NCBI GenBank assembly: GCA_012976225.1
Contig: JAAVVG010000014.1
Location: 186,001 to 250,000 of the forward strand
Direction: 5' to 3'
Origin: Golubevia sp. BC0850
Lineage: Eukaryota; Basidiomycota; Exobasidiomycetes; Golubeviales; Golubeviaceae
Length of the DNA: 64,000 nucleotides
The notes under the pieces were generated by a model. It was given only the letters and a program-made list of their open reading frames with translations. It was not told the origin of the DNA and searched no databases. The position numbers and the translations under genes are program-made. Below are positions 1-12,131 of the stretch, piece by piece (the first letter of the stretch is position 1; each line of letters opens with the position of its first letter).

Positions 1-710
1 GTGGGAAGAATTTCTAATGTGGGTGGCCTCAGATTTCATTTTCATTAGATTCGTACCTTCACTTTCGTTTCAGCTCGAGGAACACAACATTACTTCCTCG
101 TCTCTTAATTATCATTCCTCATTTTCCGTCTCATGTCAATTCAATCACTCTTGTACTAAAATTCTGCAGTTCACCAAACATCCAACCGAGCAATGCTTTA
201 TCATCAGCGTTTTGAAAGGAAGATCTTATGATTTGTGAAGAAGTCTTCACCTTGTGAACCAGACTCAAATACGACCAGAGAGAAGGAAAGAAAAAAACAT
301 GTCGCAAGTCTCGGAAGAAGGATGATCGCAAAGACTTTTGAGCAAATCAAAGGATCGATTTCAGAGCTCAGAAAAATGGTAAGGGTAAAAAGACAACCAG
401 AACAGAATCTAGGACACAAGTACAATCTAGACGAGATGAGAAAGTGAAAAAGGGAATGGGGTGAAAACAAAGGTGGGAGAACAGGCAGGCAATAACAGCG
501 TCAGCAATTAGATAGGACATAATAGAAAATTGAAGGAGCTTGAATGCGATTTAGAGCGAAGAAAGGTGAACCAGCTTCTCTCGCGAGTTGAAGAGATAGA
601 GAAAGCAGTGGGATCTCAGAAGATGAGGCCAGAGAGAAGACTGTGTGAAATTTGAACATAAAGTGATAATTGATGATGTGGTGAATGAATGTCATTCACC
701 GAAGAGAGCT
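1..710. other. No gene recognised
   Basis: Only short open frames with biased, non-family-like composition are present on both strands. The right end is the 3' flank of the minus-strand I-BAR gene that stops at 711. The left end could hold a UTR of a gene lying outside the window. I see no repeat or RNA motif that I can defend. Confidence 0.5.
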
Positions 711-3700
711 TTAATTCCTCTCAAAGCTTCGTCTACCATAACTTCCATCATTAGTCAACCTCTCTCCAACCTTGTCACCTCCATAACCTCTAACATAAGA
801 TCCATATTCCTTTTCAGAAGGATTAGGTGGTTCTAAAGCTTTAGGAGGAGGTAATGACTGTCTTCTAACGTTAGGTTCTCGACTTCGATTGTTATTACTG
901 GAAGGAGGCATCTGCAAATCTCTTTCTCTATTCGAATAACCATCTTGAACATTCGAACGATTGTAACCATTGTTATAACTTTGAGAAGAATTATTAGAGA
1001 AACCAGAAGAAGTTTGATTGTAATTGTTATAAGAATAAGAGTCAATAGAATTCGGAGGTGGAGGTCTCAATCTTGGGGTAGAATTCAAATTGTTTGGATT
1101 AGGAGAGATTCTACCTGTTGTAGGACCATTAGGTGAAGAAGAATTTGATGCATACTTTATAGCAGAACATCTTGCACATCCACAAACCGATGAATGTGGT
1201 TTCTCTTCTTCAAATCCATTTCCATAAGTATATCCATTATTTGATCTTGGACTTCTAGGAATTGGAGCAGAAACATTTCTAATAGAACCAAATTCGTTGG
1301 TAGAAGAAACTGGAGGTAAACGATCTCTAGGATAATTATTGTCTCTAGAATTAGGAAGAGTTTGAGATTGAGAGGCTGGACTTGCCCAAGATCGATCTCG
1401 ATCCGAGTTGGAAGTGGTGTTGTATTGAGAAGCTAGATCTGAGACTTTGCGAGTATTTGGAGGCATATTCGGTGGAGTTGACTATGGAAAGGAGGAGCAA
1501 AAAAGAACCAACGGAAGTCAATAAACTAGGCTCTCCCAGTCGCCCTTCACATTCACACTCCGTTTCTGAAACTCACCACTCTTCTATCCCTATCATACCC
1601 ATATCCATAAGAAGGAGGTTCTTCAACTCTCCTTCCATTCAATTCCCTTTCTCTCTCCCTCTCTCCAAGTTCTCTTTCTCTATCTCTATCTTTCTCCTCT
1701 TGATATTTAGCTTTCATTCTAGCCACGAAACTTCTCTCGCTAGAGGTAGTATCGGTACTTAAACTTCTACTAACAGCACCACTATTCAACTTCGATTTCC
1801 CAACAGAAGGAGCATATCGTTCACTACTCTGACCTTGTTGACCTTGAGGTAAAATTTCCTGTTGGTAAGTTCTAGAATTGAAATTAGGATTGAATCCACC
1901 ACTTCCACCAGAAGCAACACCAACTCCAGCTCTATTTTCAGGATCTAAATTAAATCTAATAGGTTGACCTCTTTGTCTATCCAAGATGCCCCCTGGATTT
2001 TCAGAATCTCCGACATTTGAATTTGAATATCCAACACTAGCTCTAGGAGTTGATTCTCTACTGTAATTGTTTAATCGTTTCCTTTCTCCATCTTCAATCA
2101 AATCATTAGAATAACCTCCCAATTTCCTACTTAATTCTCTTTCCTTTTCCAAAGTTTTCTCTCTTTCCCTTTCTCTTTCCCAAAGACTAGTAGTTCTTTT
2201 CCTTTCTAAGGGTTTCTCAAATTTCTCAACTTCTTTTGTCATTAAAGGAGTCGAATCAAAAGAAAGTGAAAGTGGTTCATGGGGTAAAGGACTTGAAGTT
2301 AAGGTTCGATTAGTATCATTACTAGTCAGATTCTTTGAATTGGAAGGGTTTTGTAAAATCCCTTTGCCTTCATTTCCGATTCCTCGATCTTTAGAAATAG
2401 AATATTCATTTCCATCAATCTCTTGAGAGTCTAAATTTTCCTCACTTTCCTCACCTCTATCAACAACAGTGCCTTCATGAGCACTATTACTTGGACTTCC
2501 AGCTCTTTCAGACATTCCACCATCGACGACACTTTCCTCTTTCTCCCAGGATTGAGCTTCAACTTTCATTGATTGTAGAGTTCCGTTTGTTGGAGCTCGA
2601 TTCAGAGAAGTAGATCCTTCACCAGAACCACCGAAGGAAGCTGTTGAGGTGGCATTGGTGTTGTTAGTGCCTCTAGTTGACTTCGAAAGGTTTGAAAAGG
2701 TTGTAGAAGTTGAATTGTTGTTTGAAGTGTTATTACTCGTAGGTTGGGAAGAAGAGGATGGAGGAGAATTTGAAGCCGCTGAAGTATCTTTCGAAACATT
2801 CGCTGATCTTGAGATTTCTTGACCTGAACTATCTAACTTGGGTAGATCAGAGAAGGTGACACTGTTCTGTTGACTAGCTGCATTTGAAGGAGGAGGGGGA
2901 GTAGTTCCAGAAGAAGGAGAAACCGAATTCATTTCACTTGCTTGTTGCTGAGGAGGAGGTAACCAGCCCATTTCCTTAGCCTTGATCTGCATTTCAATCT
3001 GTTTCAATTCCTCTTCTCTTCGATTCATCAAAAGGCCTTCATTGTATTGTTCTCTACTAATCAATTCAGCTTGTTTCAATGCATTTCCTTGAGCTAAATC
3101 TAAAGCTTGAGCTTGAAGTGCGACCAATTTACTTGCCATTCCAAATTCGTTTTCATCCAAAAATACAGGTTGACCATCTGGCATAGTTTCATTTGAATTA
3201 CTACAACAAACACTACAAAAGTTTAACCATTCATTCAGTTTCCCAATTTGTCCTCCCATCTTTCTAACACTTTCACATTGTTTCTTATAATTCGATTCTG
3301 CTAATCCTCCAACTGTTGAAGCTGTTAGCAAATTGATCGCATGGTTTTTGGATCCAGTTGACATCGAATGGGAAGATTTCAATCGATTCATTTCATTGGT
3401 CAAATTTGTGATCGTTGATAAATATTTGTCATGAGTTTCCATAGCTTTGGATCCTACATTCGATTTTGATCGAACTGATTTCTCATGAGATGCATGAGCT
3501 CTTTTAATCTTTGAATCTAAGGTTTCTAATTGTTCATCGTGAGATTTCTCTTCTTTGGCTATCTTTTTGAAGAATTTCCCACAGGCTTCGTTTAGGGATT
3601 CATATTCTTTCTGAAGGTATTTGGAATGTTTTGAAGAGACTTCTGTTAGAGAATCGAACAGGGAAGAAGAGGCTTGAAGGGTTTGTGCTGGGGGGAGGAA

Positions 3701-4507
3701 GTGAGGGTGAAGAGGAATGGGTGGACTGATTAGGGACAGGGGTGGGATTGATAGGGACATTCTTCCGAGCTCCTCGCTCTCAATCTCTCTCTCTCTTCAT
3801 CTTCTTGCCCCCCCCCTTCTCTTTCAACCGTAATCTTATGATCCTTCGAATTGCATAAACCTCACCATCAGCTATCCGTCCCTCCTCGGACACTCACCCG
3901 GAATCTCCTTGACCGACTTTCCCTTTGCCAATTCGCCGGCGTTCTTTGCTATCCTCTTTTCAACTTTGGCCATTTTATTCGACAAATCCCTATATTCATC
4001 CAAGCTGACTAGCAAAGATTCCAAGTTCTTGAGACTCTTATGAAGTTCACTTCTATCGATTGAATGAGTTGTTGAAGGTTGATTGTCAGTTGTAGGTAGT
4101 GCAACTTGAATCGGAGGTGAAACTGGAGCCGAAGTTGAGAATGCAGCAGGTGTCAAAAGTGGAAGTGGTTGATTCGAATATGCAGTTGGAGTTGTTGGAA
4201 CTTGTTGATTGGGTGTAGAGTTAACTGAATCGAAATAATTGTTCCCATCTGGCGCTGGTCTTAATGAAGTTGAAGAAGAGTAGGAAGCGAAACTTGCATT
4301 GTATGAATTGGATTGGATACTCGAGTTCAAATTCCTCTTGGCTGAATTGTTGGGTGGAACCAATTGATTGGAATTAGGATTAGGAATTGGAGTTGCAGGG
4401 GTGGAAGTAGAAGTAGAAGCGGTCGATGGAGCAGCAGCAGCAGATTCTTGAAGATGAGATGATGCAGGCCCCTTCTCTGCACCGAATAAGGTTTGCATTC
4501 GCTTCAT
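711..4507 (-). CDS. Ivy1-like inverse-BAR (I-BAR/IMD) phospholipid-binding protein
   Basis: Three exons (4507-3898, 3687-1577, 1481-711) give 1163 aa. Both introns (210 and 95 nt) have GTGAGT donors and CAG/TAG acceptors, and phases close. Residues ~1-160 are Ser/Thr/Pro/Asn-rich. From about 165 comes a long helical, charged segment (SLDEYRDLSNKMAKVEKRI, then KYLQKEYESLNEACGKFFKK) crossing the first splice site; this matches the Ivy1/I-BAR domain of fungi. A Q-rich coiled region follows (~400-450), then a long disordered tail. Near the C-terminus is a Cys cluster, VCGCARCSAIKY, which I believe basidiomycete relatives share. Family knowledge: yeast Ivy1 binds phosphoinositides and Ypt7 at the vacuole or endosome membrane. 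Function here is inferred by homology; a generic BAR protein of the cell cortex is the alternative. It is divergent from QCR9. Confidence 0.8.
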
Positions 4508-4719
4508 GTTTTTAAGGAGGAAGAATCAAAGAAGAAGTGAAAGGTGTAGGTGTAGGTGTAGGTGGCAGAGAATGTGATGGTCTCAATCAGAATCGATTCT
4601 CCCCCTAACACTAAGTTACCAAGACGTCAATATCTCAACCAAAGTCGCCCAACCTTAGCCTCGCCTCCGACCACTTTCGAACCTCCTCCTCTATTCTCTA
4701 TTCTCATTCTCCCAACGTC
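4508..4719. promoter_or_regulatory. Divergent promoter between I-BAR gene and QCR9
   Basis: These 212 bp separate two start codons that point away from each other, so both core promoters must lie here. On the plus strand a short tandem GGTGTA repeat (three copies, about 4543-4560) sits near the I-BAR start. No TATA box is evident. The promoter role follows from gene layout, not from a recognised site. Confidence 0.5.
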
Positions 4720-5864
4720 ATGGCTGGTCTTTCAAGCACAATCTACAACACCGTTTTTAAGAGGAATTCCGTCTTGTGAGCAACCGAACCAACCTCAAGT
4801 CATGCCTCTCCTCTCTCTCCATTCTTCTTCCTTCTACTCACTGCTCAATCCTCCCCTTCCTGTCTCTCAGCGTCGGTTCCGTCTTCTTCGGTGCCTTTGC
4901 CTTCGGAATCGGTTTTGATCTAGCTACTCAGTCTTGGTGGGACGCTCACAACCGTGGCGTGAGTATTGCAACGTAGAGTACCAGGACCTTACTAGAAGGT
5001 TTAGAGAATCAAACTCTTGACTTCTGGCTGGTTCAAGTGTAGGCATTGAGACTTCAAGATGGGGCAGGATGTTCGAGAGAAGTTGAAACCACAAAATGGA
5101 TGAAAGGAAGAACCGGTATAGAATGGTGGTCCAAGTGGTTTAGAAATCAGACAGAGATGATAGGACAAGAGAATCCAAGTTCCTTTGAAACCTTCGGGTC
5201 TCTCCTTCACTCTACTACCAGACTTGCACGATTGGACGAATCTAGATTGACTTGCTGAGTTCAATTACTGCATCCCTAGAAGAAAGAAAGAGACTTGATG
5301 AGAAGATTGGCTTCCTCTTTCTGGAAGGAACCGGGTTCAAACAAAATTGCCACAAGCTGCTCCTGATTCGAGTTTCTAGCTTTATTTTCGTCGGTTGGAG
5401 ATTTAGCAGAATGATTATCAGGAGGTGTAGATGGATCAAGGAAGGACACGAATTCGGAAGTGAAGATCTTTAGGATTCTAAAGAACCTTTTACTCTTTTT
5501 ACTCCCTTCTCTCGAGGAGTCTTAACCTCCTATGTTCATCCTTTGAACTTCAAGAGATTTCTTCAAGATAATTTGGAAACCAATTTCGTGTCTCCCAGGG
5601 TCTCAAAGTCGAACGACAGGCTAACACTTCTCTTTCCCGATTCCCAATCCTTCCCCCCCCCCTCTTTTTCTTCTCAGAAACAATGGAAGGACATTCGTGA
5701 CAAGGTTAGTTTCAATCACTCAAAGCTCACTTCCTTCGAAATTCTGCTATCCGCTGCTTTGAGACATCTCGACTGATTAGAATCATTCCCTTCCTTCGTC
5801 TCTCTTTCCCACTCCTTCCCTATTACACTCCTCATAGTACACTTCCGGTGGAGATGAAGAATAA
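4720..5864 (+). CDS. QCR9: Cytochrome bc1 complex subunit 9 (QCR9/UQCR10)
   Basis: Four exons (4720-4775, 4871-4958, 5678-5704, 5838-5864) give a 65-aa protein, close to the usual ~66 aa. It starts MAGLSSTIYNTVFKRNSVF, followed by one membrane span (GSVFFGAFAFGIGFDLAT), then SWWDAHNRGKQWKDIRDK and an acidic end (GGDEE). These are hallmark stretches of the complex III subunit that packs against cytochrome c1 and the Rieske protein in the mitochondrial inner membrane. All four splice phases close. Two coding exons are only 27 nt, and intron 2 is 719 nt, much longer than its neighbours. I saw no gene inside that intron that I can support. Confidence 0.95.
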
Positions 5865-6233
5865 ACTCTCCTTTTGCTGATTTTAATCAATCGCATCATC
5901 TCGATGGAAATTAGGGATCCCGTGTTCGTTTAAAGAGATCTCCAACCTTTCACATTTTCGCACTTCTTTCTTTTGTAGCTCTGATAGAAACCCGAAGGAG
6001 GCGCTGAACGTTTTATGAAATTGTTGATGCTCTAGTTTCCATTATTTCAATCCTTTTAGACCTCTTATCTTTTGTGCGACATTCAAAAGGCTGTGCATTT
6101 CAGGTGTGTCTAATCTCTGGGCTCAGGGCTCCACTCAGCTTGACTTCTGCTCCCAATCATTGCACGCCATCTCCATCATTTCTCTCTCCTGCTCTCTCTC
6201 TCCTCCCTCATTATCGGAGAATTGTAAGATATC
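5865..6233. other. Intergenic, no gene seen
   Basis: Between the QCR9 stop and the CUE gene start. The right half is rich in CT runs just before the ATG at 6234, which fits a fungal 5' leader. Nothing else is recognised. Confidence 0.5.
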
Positions 6234-8293
6234 ATGTCAAGCAACCAACCTCGACCAAGTTCGATTGAAGCCTCAAATTTAGATTTAACAGCTTTAGGAG
6301 ATGCTTTAACTGATTCACCAATTCAAGAAGACAACCAATCCAAATCTCAAGATTCGACCAAAGAAGCTACTGGAGTTTCTGAAACCGAACCTTATTCTTT
6401 AGGAGATGATGATGAGGAGGAAGAGGAAGTAGCTACCGGTAGTGGTAGTGGTAGTAATAGTGGTAGCAAGGAGAAGCAGGTGGTCAACAATCAAAATGAG
6501 GGAAAGAAAGCTGCTACTTTGGAATCTCTATCTCCATCTACAGATCATCCAAGTTCTTTCGTTGATGAGAAGGTCGGATCCGAGCAACAGAACCAGAAGA
6601 CAACGAAAACTGATGGTAATGGACAATCAGATTCGTTAAGAAGTGGTATGAATGTGGCAGAAGTTAATGCTCCTAAAGATTCGCCTCAGGTTGAAGCTAT
6701 CAAAGCAATGTTCCCTGACTTAGATTCAGAGACTATTAGCGCTGTACTGGTTGTAGTTGATGGAGATGTAGATGCTGGTGAGTGATTGAGTACAAGGATG
6801 AGATGATGAGAGTCGTATGGGTTCTCGAATTGCAATGCAGTTGATGATCAAAGGTGTTAATAAATTTCGATTCTACCTCTAGAAGGTGGCATCGAACTTT
6901 CGAGAGACAGCGAAAAAGACCTTTACTCACTTTTGTCTCTACCTTCCACTAAACACTCTGTCGCTCTCTCCTTGCCTCCCTTTCAGCAATCAATCATCTC
7001 CTATCAATGTCAGATCCAAATTACGTTCCACCTCCAACATCTCAAACCGATTCCGACGCAGCTCTAGCTCGAAGTTTAGCAGCTTCTGAAACCAACTCTC
7101 GTCCAAATCCATCTACATCTCCATCTGGTCGAGGAGGAGTTGGATCAGGTTTAAATCTACCTTCCTTCTCAGGTGGGAATTGGTTTGGATCAAACAATAC
7201 TCCTCAACCTCAACAACCTACTTATAATCCACATGCATTGAACTATCAACCTAGACAGAAGAAAGCTGTTCCTTCTCAGAATGCAAGAGCTGCTTATCAT
7301 GCTCCTCCAATGAGCAATCAAGATCCTAATTATCCGAGTCCTCTGATTTCTGGTTTTCCAGGATCTAATGAGGCTAAACAGTGGGAGGAGAGTATTAATA
7401 AATTTGCTGAGAGTGAGTAGCTTGGTGCGACAAGTCCTCGTCGACACCATTTTCGACTTGATGAATCAGAGATTCGCAGTTGATAGTATCTTTGACGCTG
7501 ATGTTGCCTTGAATCTGTCTGCTTCTCTCTCTCTCTCCCTCCCTCTCTCTCACTTCCAGCTGGAATGGCAAAGGCAGCCTCGACGTTCGCAGCACTTCGC
7601 ACTCGAGCAGCAGCGATGACTGCTGCTTCTCCTACCTCGGAAGGAGTTCCTTCAAACAACGCTTCCAGCTCAGGTCAACGAACCGGGGCTGGTGCTGGGG
7701 TTGGAGGAATAGGAGCAGGAGCTTCATCTTTTTTTTCCCAGTTCGGTCTAGGAGGTACCAATCAGAATTCTTCCACTTCTGGAACTCAAAGAACCTCATC
7801 AAATCAACAGAAATCACCAAGATCTCCTCAATCTCCTTATGACATGGATCCAGAACCGGTTGGAGAAGACGAATTAGCACACATTTTAGCTAGAGGACAA
7901 GCCTCCAGGAACAATTCAAACAATCTGACAACGAAATCTACTAGCTCGTCTACATCTATTGGAACTGGTAGAGGTGGATCTACTGCTAGAAATGTGAAAG
8001 AAGAGGAAGAGGAAAATGATGATGATCTCTGGGGAGATGCTGGAAAGGTTATTGATAAGAAGAAGAAGAAAAGCTCGGTCTCCGTGAATGCTGAGAAAGA
8101 GGACAAGCCATTCAAATCGATTGAGATCAAAGGAAATGACGAAGACGAGGGATCAAGTTCAAAGTTGAATAGCAGCAGTGGTAAAGACAATTTCAATTCT
8201 AAGAATCAAATTCAACAGCAAAGGCATGATGATTCAGACGACAATGATTCTGACGTCGAGTATGTTGCTAATCCTTTCGAGGAGGATGATTAG
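6234..8293 (+). CDS. CUE-domain ubiquitin-binding protein, Cue5-like
   Basis: Three exons (6234-6777, 6987-7412, 7560-8293) encode 567 aa. The N-terminus is acidic and disordered. A CUE domain spans ~150-196 across the first splice site: VEAIKAMFPDLDSETI with the MFP motif, then AINHLLSMSDPNYVPP with the conserved LL pair, so the exon join is well supported. Downstream are a Gly/Asn/Pro-rich linker, a helix (TGMAKAASTFAALRTRAAAM) that starts exon 3, and an acidic tail ending NPFEEDD. Family knowledge: fungal Cue5 proteins link ubiquitinated cargo to Atg8 in selective autophagy. I do not see a clear WxxL motif in the tail, so the autophagy role is uncertain; ubiquitin binding is the safer call. 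Confidence 0.8.
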
Positions 8294-8685
8294 CAGCTTC
8301 AGAAATTTTAGTTTGGAGAAGAGGTCTATGGAAACCACGGAGGATCGGGAGATTTTTAGAGGAGAGGGGAAGGCGGCATCCTAGTTGTTTCTGTAAATAT
8401 CGTATTCTACCAACTATCTAAAAGTTGTCTTTCTTTCAGTTTGACTTATTTACTATCTCCCTTTCTGTTGATCTGAACCGGCCAACGGTCCGGATTTCCT
8501 CTGCCCGAGGTCGCGTGGTGGGCGATTAATTTTGGACTGAGAGAAGTCCTCAAAAATCAAACCATGTGGCTTCTTCCTTTCCTTCTTTCTTTCCCTCTTT
8601 CTCTTTCCTACTCATAGACTACATACATCGTACGAGTTTCCAATCATCCTATCTGTAATCTCAGGCGAATCATCAAGAGCGAAGC
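8294..8685. other. Intergenic: 3' flank of CUE gene and 5' flank of F-box-like gene
   Basis: No coding evidence. A CT-rich stretch near 8570-8610 probably belongs to the promoter or leader of the downstream gene. No repeat is seen. Confidence 0.5.
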
Positions 8686-10682
8686 ATGCTGAAGAAGCTT
8701 CCAGATGAAATCCAGAAGTTGGTCGGAGAAACGATAAGAGGTTTCAGCCAGGATTGCAATTCTGATCCCCATTATCTCGATACGGTCAAATCGGACAGAA
8801 ATTCAAGGTAAGAACGGAAGGAGATAGTGACATATGGAGAGCAGGACCACTCTTTTTCTTCTTCTTCTCAGCTTCTCCAATCTGCATCCGATACGGATTG
8901 AAGCGATCGCTGATCCTCCCCACTCTCCCAAATTCAGGCTGCGGGACTCGACTCTTCTTTGCTTGGTACTAACTTGCAAGTCACTCAAAAGGGTTTATCG
9001 ACCTATCCTTCTACGAGAGGTTACACTTTCTTTCGACCAAATCGGCGGCTTCCTTTATCTTCTATCTTCCAATCCAACATTAGCTCAACACGTCGAATCT
9101 CTCAAATTCGTCAATCTATCCGCTTCAAGGAGTTTTCAGAGCAGATCTAATGAGAATATCAGACAGGTAGCCAATAGAGTCTGGGAACGGGCAGGAAGAA
9201 GTTGCTTGGACGCCCGGAGCGACTTACTGAAATTGGATTCAGATGATGAAAGTCAGAATGACGAGGATGAGAATTATGATGATTTTGACGTAGTTGAAGG
9301 TCATACCGAAGAGGAGAGAAAGAAGAAGAGGATGGAAAGACAAATAATTCAAGCAAAGACTTCAAGATCTTCTTCTTCTTCTTCTAGTGAGAGAATGGAC
9401 TTTAAAACTTCCTTGCTTTATATTTATTATGCCAAAGGTGCTATCATAGAGAGCCTACCGAACTTGAGATCGCTTCAAGATGAAACTTATATCGACTTCC
9501 CTTTAATCAGAAGGATGCTGTTCTGGGACGCTCCCTTACGTGGACTTCAATCTTTGAAGACTTTGATTTTGCAGAATACCTGCTATGATTTCAAGGGAGT
9601 TGAGATTCCTTCCACAAGAGCGAAGACTTTGACGTGGTATCTTCTTTTCCTGCCCAACTTGAAGCAAGCAAAGTTGAAGATTGGAATAGATCCGGAAGAT
9701 GCAGTATTCCTTGAATTCAATCTAGAACAACTTTCAAGAAGATCAAGTATCGAAGAATTGATGTTAGACTGTCTATTTTTGGAGAATGCAGAAACCGCGA
9801 AGAAGGACAACTTAAATTTCAGATGGAATAACAGGAGCATGGAATCAACTTTCACTCATTTAATTTCCTCGACTCGAAACCTTATCTCTTTGGATCTAAC
9901 CGTCACTCAATTATCGGTCCCTTTATGTCTAAGCTGTCTCAAATCCCTGCACTCCTCGTTTGGAACTTTGAAGAAGCTCAAGATTAAAGCGGATTCGAGG
10001 TTTGATTGGGCAGGGCCTCCAGAGTTTTCTGGTGAGGCAAGCTTCTGAAATCTTTTGGACTCCTTTCTTTGACTGCTAAAGCTTTTTGAAGGAAGTCTTG
10101 CTAACGGCTCCCTCTTTCACCCATTCCTCTCTTCGTCAACTTCAAATCTCAGGTGTTCCAACTCTGACTTCTTTCGCAAACTTGGAACAAGTGATTTTAG
10201 ATGCAGACTTTATTCTTTCTCTACAAGTTCCAAAGGACGGTATTCCAATGCCTAACAGGAGAGCTGACGTGGATGTCATCATGAGGCTACCTGAAACAAT
10301 CGATCTTCATCCAATCAAATTATACAAACTTAAAGAGATCGTTGTGTTATCCAGCAGCATCCCTAACTCAAATCCAACTTCCAATCCAGCATCTAAGAAG
10401 GTGGATACAATATTAAGTCACTTCATTAAAGAACACTACCTCGTTCCAAATCTTCAAGTAATCAAAGTCCACTCCCCTGACGCACTTCGATCAAGTAGGT
10501 CAGATCTCTCCGCTTCGGTCCCAAGCTTAGATCGCCGATCTTCCATCACCAAAGCCAAGAAAGGCAGGAGTTCCCTAGACCAGCTTTATGAGCTCTGTGA
10601 GAGGAAGAATATCCGACTCGAGTTGTCGCCTCCGGGACAAGAACACTGCCTATTGTTTTCGAAGCTGGGTGGCTTGGAGTAA
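8686..10682 (+). CDS. F-box-like / leucine-rich hypothetical protein
   Basis: Three exons (8686-8807, 8938-10031, 10096-10682) encode 600 aa with closed phases; intron 2 is only 64 nt and uses an AAG acceptor. The start MLKKLPDEIQKLVGETI and the following CLVLTCKSLKRVYRPILL have the LP...I and L..C..W/R pattern of an F-box split by intron 1. The rest contains irregular leucine-rich strands (ESLPNLRSLQ, LQSLKTLILQN, LPNLKQAKLKI) and a charged acidic/basic insert near 150-180. Basidiomycetes carry many such F-box/LRR proteins, thought to be substrate adaptors of SCF ubiquitin ligases. No specific orthologue is recognised. The start is chosen because it supplies the first half of the F-box pattern. 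Confidence 0.65.
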
Positions 10683-11184
10683 GAATTTGTGTTGAGGGTT
10701 CTTTTATGCTGGTTGACGGGTCATGGGTTGAAGAGATGTTGTTACTTCCCCCTTTTTCCACTTCTTTTTCTTTATATCTGCTTGTCCTTTCCCTCTTGTA
10801 TTCCCTGCCCTGTATTCTATTTTCGAGCCCTTTTACTTCAATTTAGATGCACTTTGCTCTCCCTTGCAAAGGAATTGATACAGTGATGCGTCGAGCTTTC
10901 TTTTTTCTGACGATGCTGGCTTTCTTTGAAGCTTTTAAGAGAACAGCCTTCGTTCCGACTTCCGAAACAAGGGAGGTGTGAAGCGTCACAGATCGAGATG
11001 CAGTAAAAGTCGATCTCTTCACCGCGATTTGGAAGGTTTGAAATATGTTTCTGGAGACTGGTGTTTGTGATCTACAAGAAGTGAAGAACGATCGATCATC
11101 TTCGATTCAAGGGTGGAACCACACAAAAACGGAGAGCTCTTCTGCTTGTCTAGAGTTCTTTTCGATCTCTTTGACTACTTATTC
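10683..11184. other. Intergenic between convergent genes
   Basis: 3' flanks of the plus-strand F-box-like gene and the minus-strand 99-aa gene. T-rich tracts at 10740-10870 suit 3' UTR sequence. No further gene is seen. Confidence 0.5.
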
Positions 11185-11484
11185 TCATTTCTCTTGAGGT
11201 TGATCAGGAGCTTGATGATTTTGTTGAGATTCCTTAGAAGGATGGGTTTGTAGACTTTCAGATTCCAAAGCTTGAGAAGCTTTGGTCTCAGCAGCTGCTC
11301 TTGCGGTTTCACTAGCAAAGGAAAAGGAGGATTGACAGACTTCAAAGAGATCTACTGGTTTTACGTTTGGATCTGCAGGAGAGACCCATATTCCATTGAT
11401 CTTTCTAAAGCTAAAATCTTTGGGGTCGTTCTGGGAAGAAGATTCGTAAAAAAGGCGTCGTGACATGGATCTTCCTATTGACAT
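11185..11484 (-). CDS. Small hypothetical protein, 99 aa
   Basis: Single exon. The N-terminus (MSIGRSMSRRLFYESSSQ) is basic and hydroxylated, and could be a mitochondrial presequence. A central block, FRKINGIWVSPADPNVKPVD, looks like a folded core with an aromatic turn. The C-terminal half is Ala/Glu then Gln/Pro-rich. I do not recognise a family. It could be a real small gene or an exon of a larger one; the clean coding composition of the first 60 residues favours a real protein. The neighbours, HAT1 and the F-box-like gene, give no functional hint. Confidence 0.5.
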   Translation of the reverse strand: MSIGRSMSRRLFYESSSQNDPKDFSFRKINGIWVSPADPNVKPVDLFEVCQSSFSFASETARAAAETKASQALESESLQTHPSKESQQNHQAPDQPQEK

Positions 11485-12131
11485 CTTGCTATTGTGACAG
11501 GTGTTAGGATTGTTGGAGTTCTGGTCTGGGTTTTCGAAGGAAGGGGAGTGAGTAAGAGAAGATAAATGAGTGCAGTCGACCGTGAAGTGTGATTGGTAGA
11601 TGCGTGGATGGATGCAAAGCTTCTTTCGCTCATTCGTAATAGCAAACTCTTCATCTCTTTACTGTTCCAGCTAGTAGAGTTTGAGTGACAACCGGATACT
11701 CACTTGATTGAGACATTGCTTGACAGTTTTGGGTGAATGTTAAGGGGGTAAGAAAGTCTCCAAAGACCAAAATCGTTACAGTCACGATCAAAAGCCGATC
11801 CAAACTTGAGAAAGGTCAAATGCATCGTCTCAGTGCAACGAGCTGCCGAAGTAACTCGAACTGGAAGAAATCATCATCATTCTACACAAGCGAGACGGGG
11901 AAGAGAGGAGCACGGATCAAAAGGCGGGAGAAGCAGCTACAGGCGATTCAAAAGGGGTGAATTGCAATTCGAGAGCTGAAAACCAAAACACAGAGAGGGG
12001 AAACGGGCAGCACTCCTAATCGTCGATTGCTAAACCTTGAAAAGATGTTCTTTCTCTTTCTTCACTGTCCTTATCTCCACGATTCTTTTCGATTGCGTTG
12101 ACGGCCCGATGACTCTTCGTCAAAAAAAATC
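11485..12131. other. Intergenic, no supported gene
   Basis: Lies between the HAT1 stop and the start of the 99-aa gene, both on the minus strand. A Lys/Arg/Ser-rich open stretch at 11733-11960 (+) has low-complexity composition and no family features, so it is not called. Confidence 0.5.

Noticed and set aside
5290-5375. Possible C/D-box snoRNA in QCR9 intron 2
   Set aside because: The C box lacks the leading purine, there is no terminal stem and no target complementarity that I can show. It is kept only as a check under the long-intron finding.
11733-11960. 75-codon Lys/Arg/Ser-rich open frame
   Set aside because: Low-complexity composition, no family features and no leader or intron structure.
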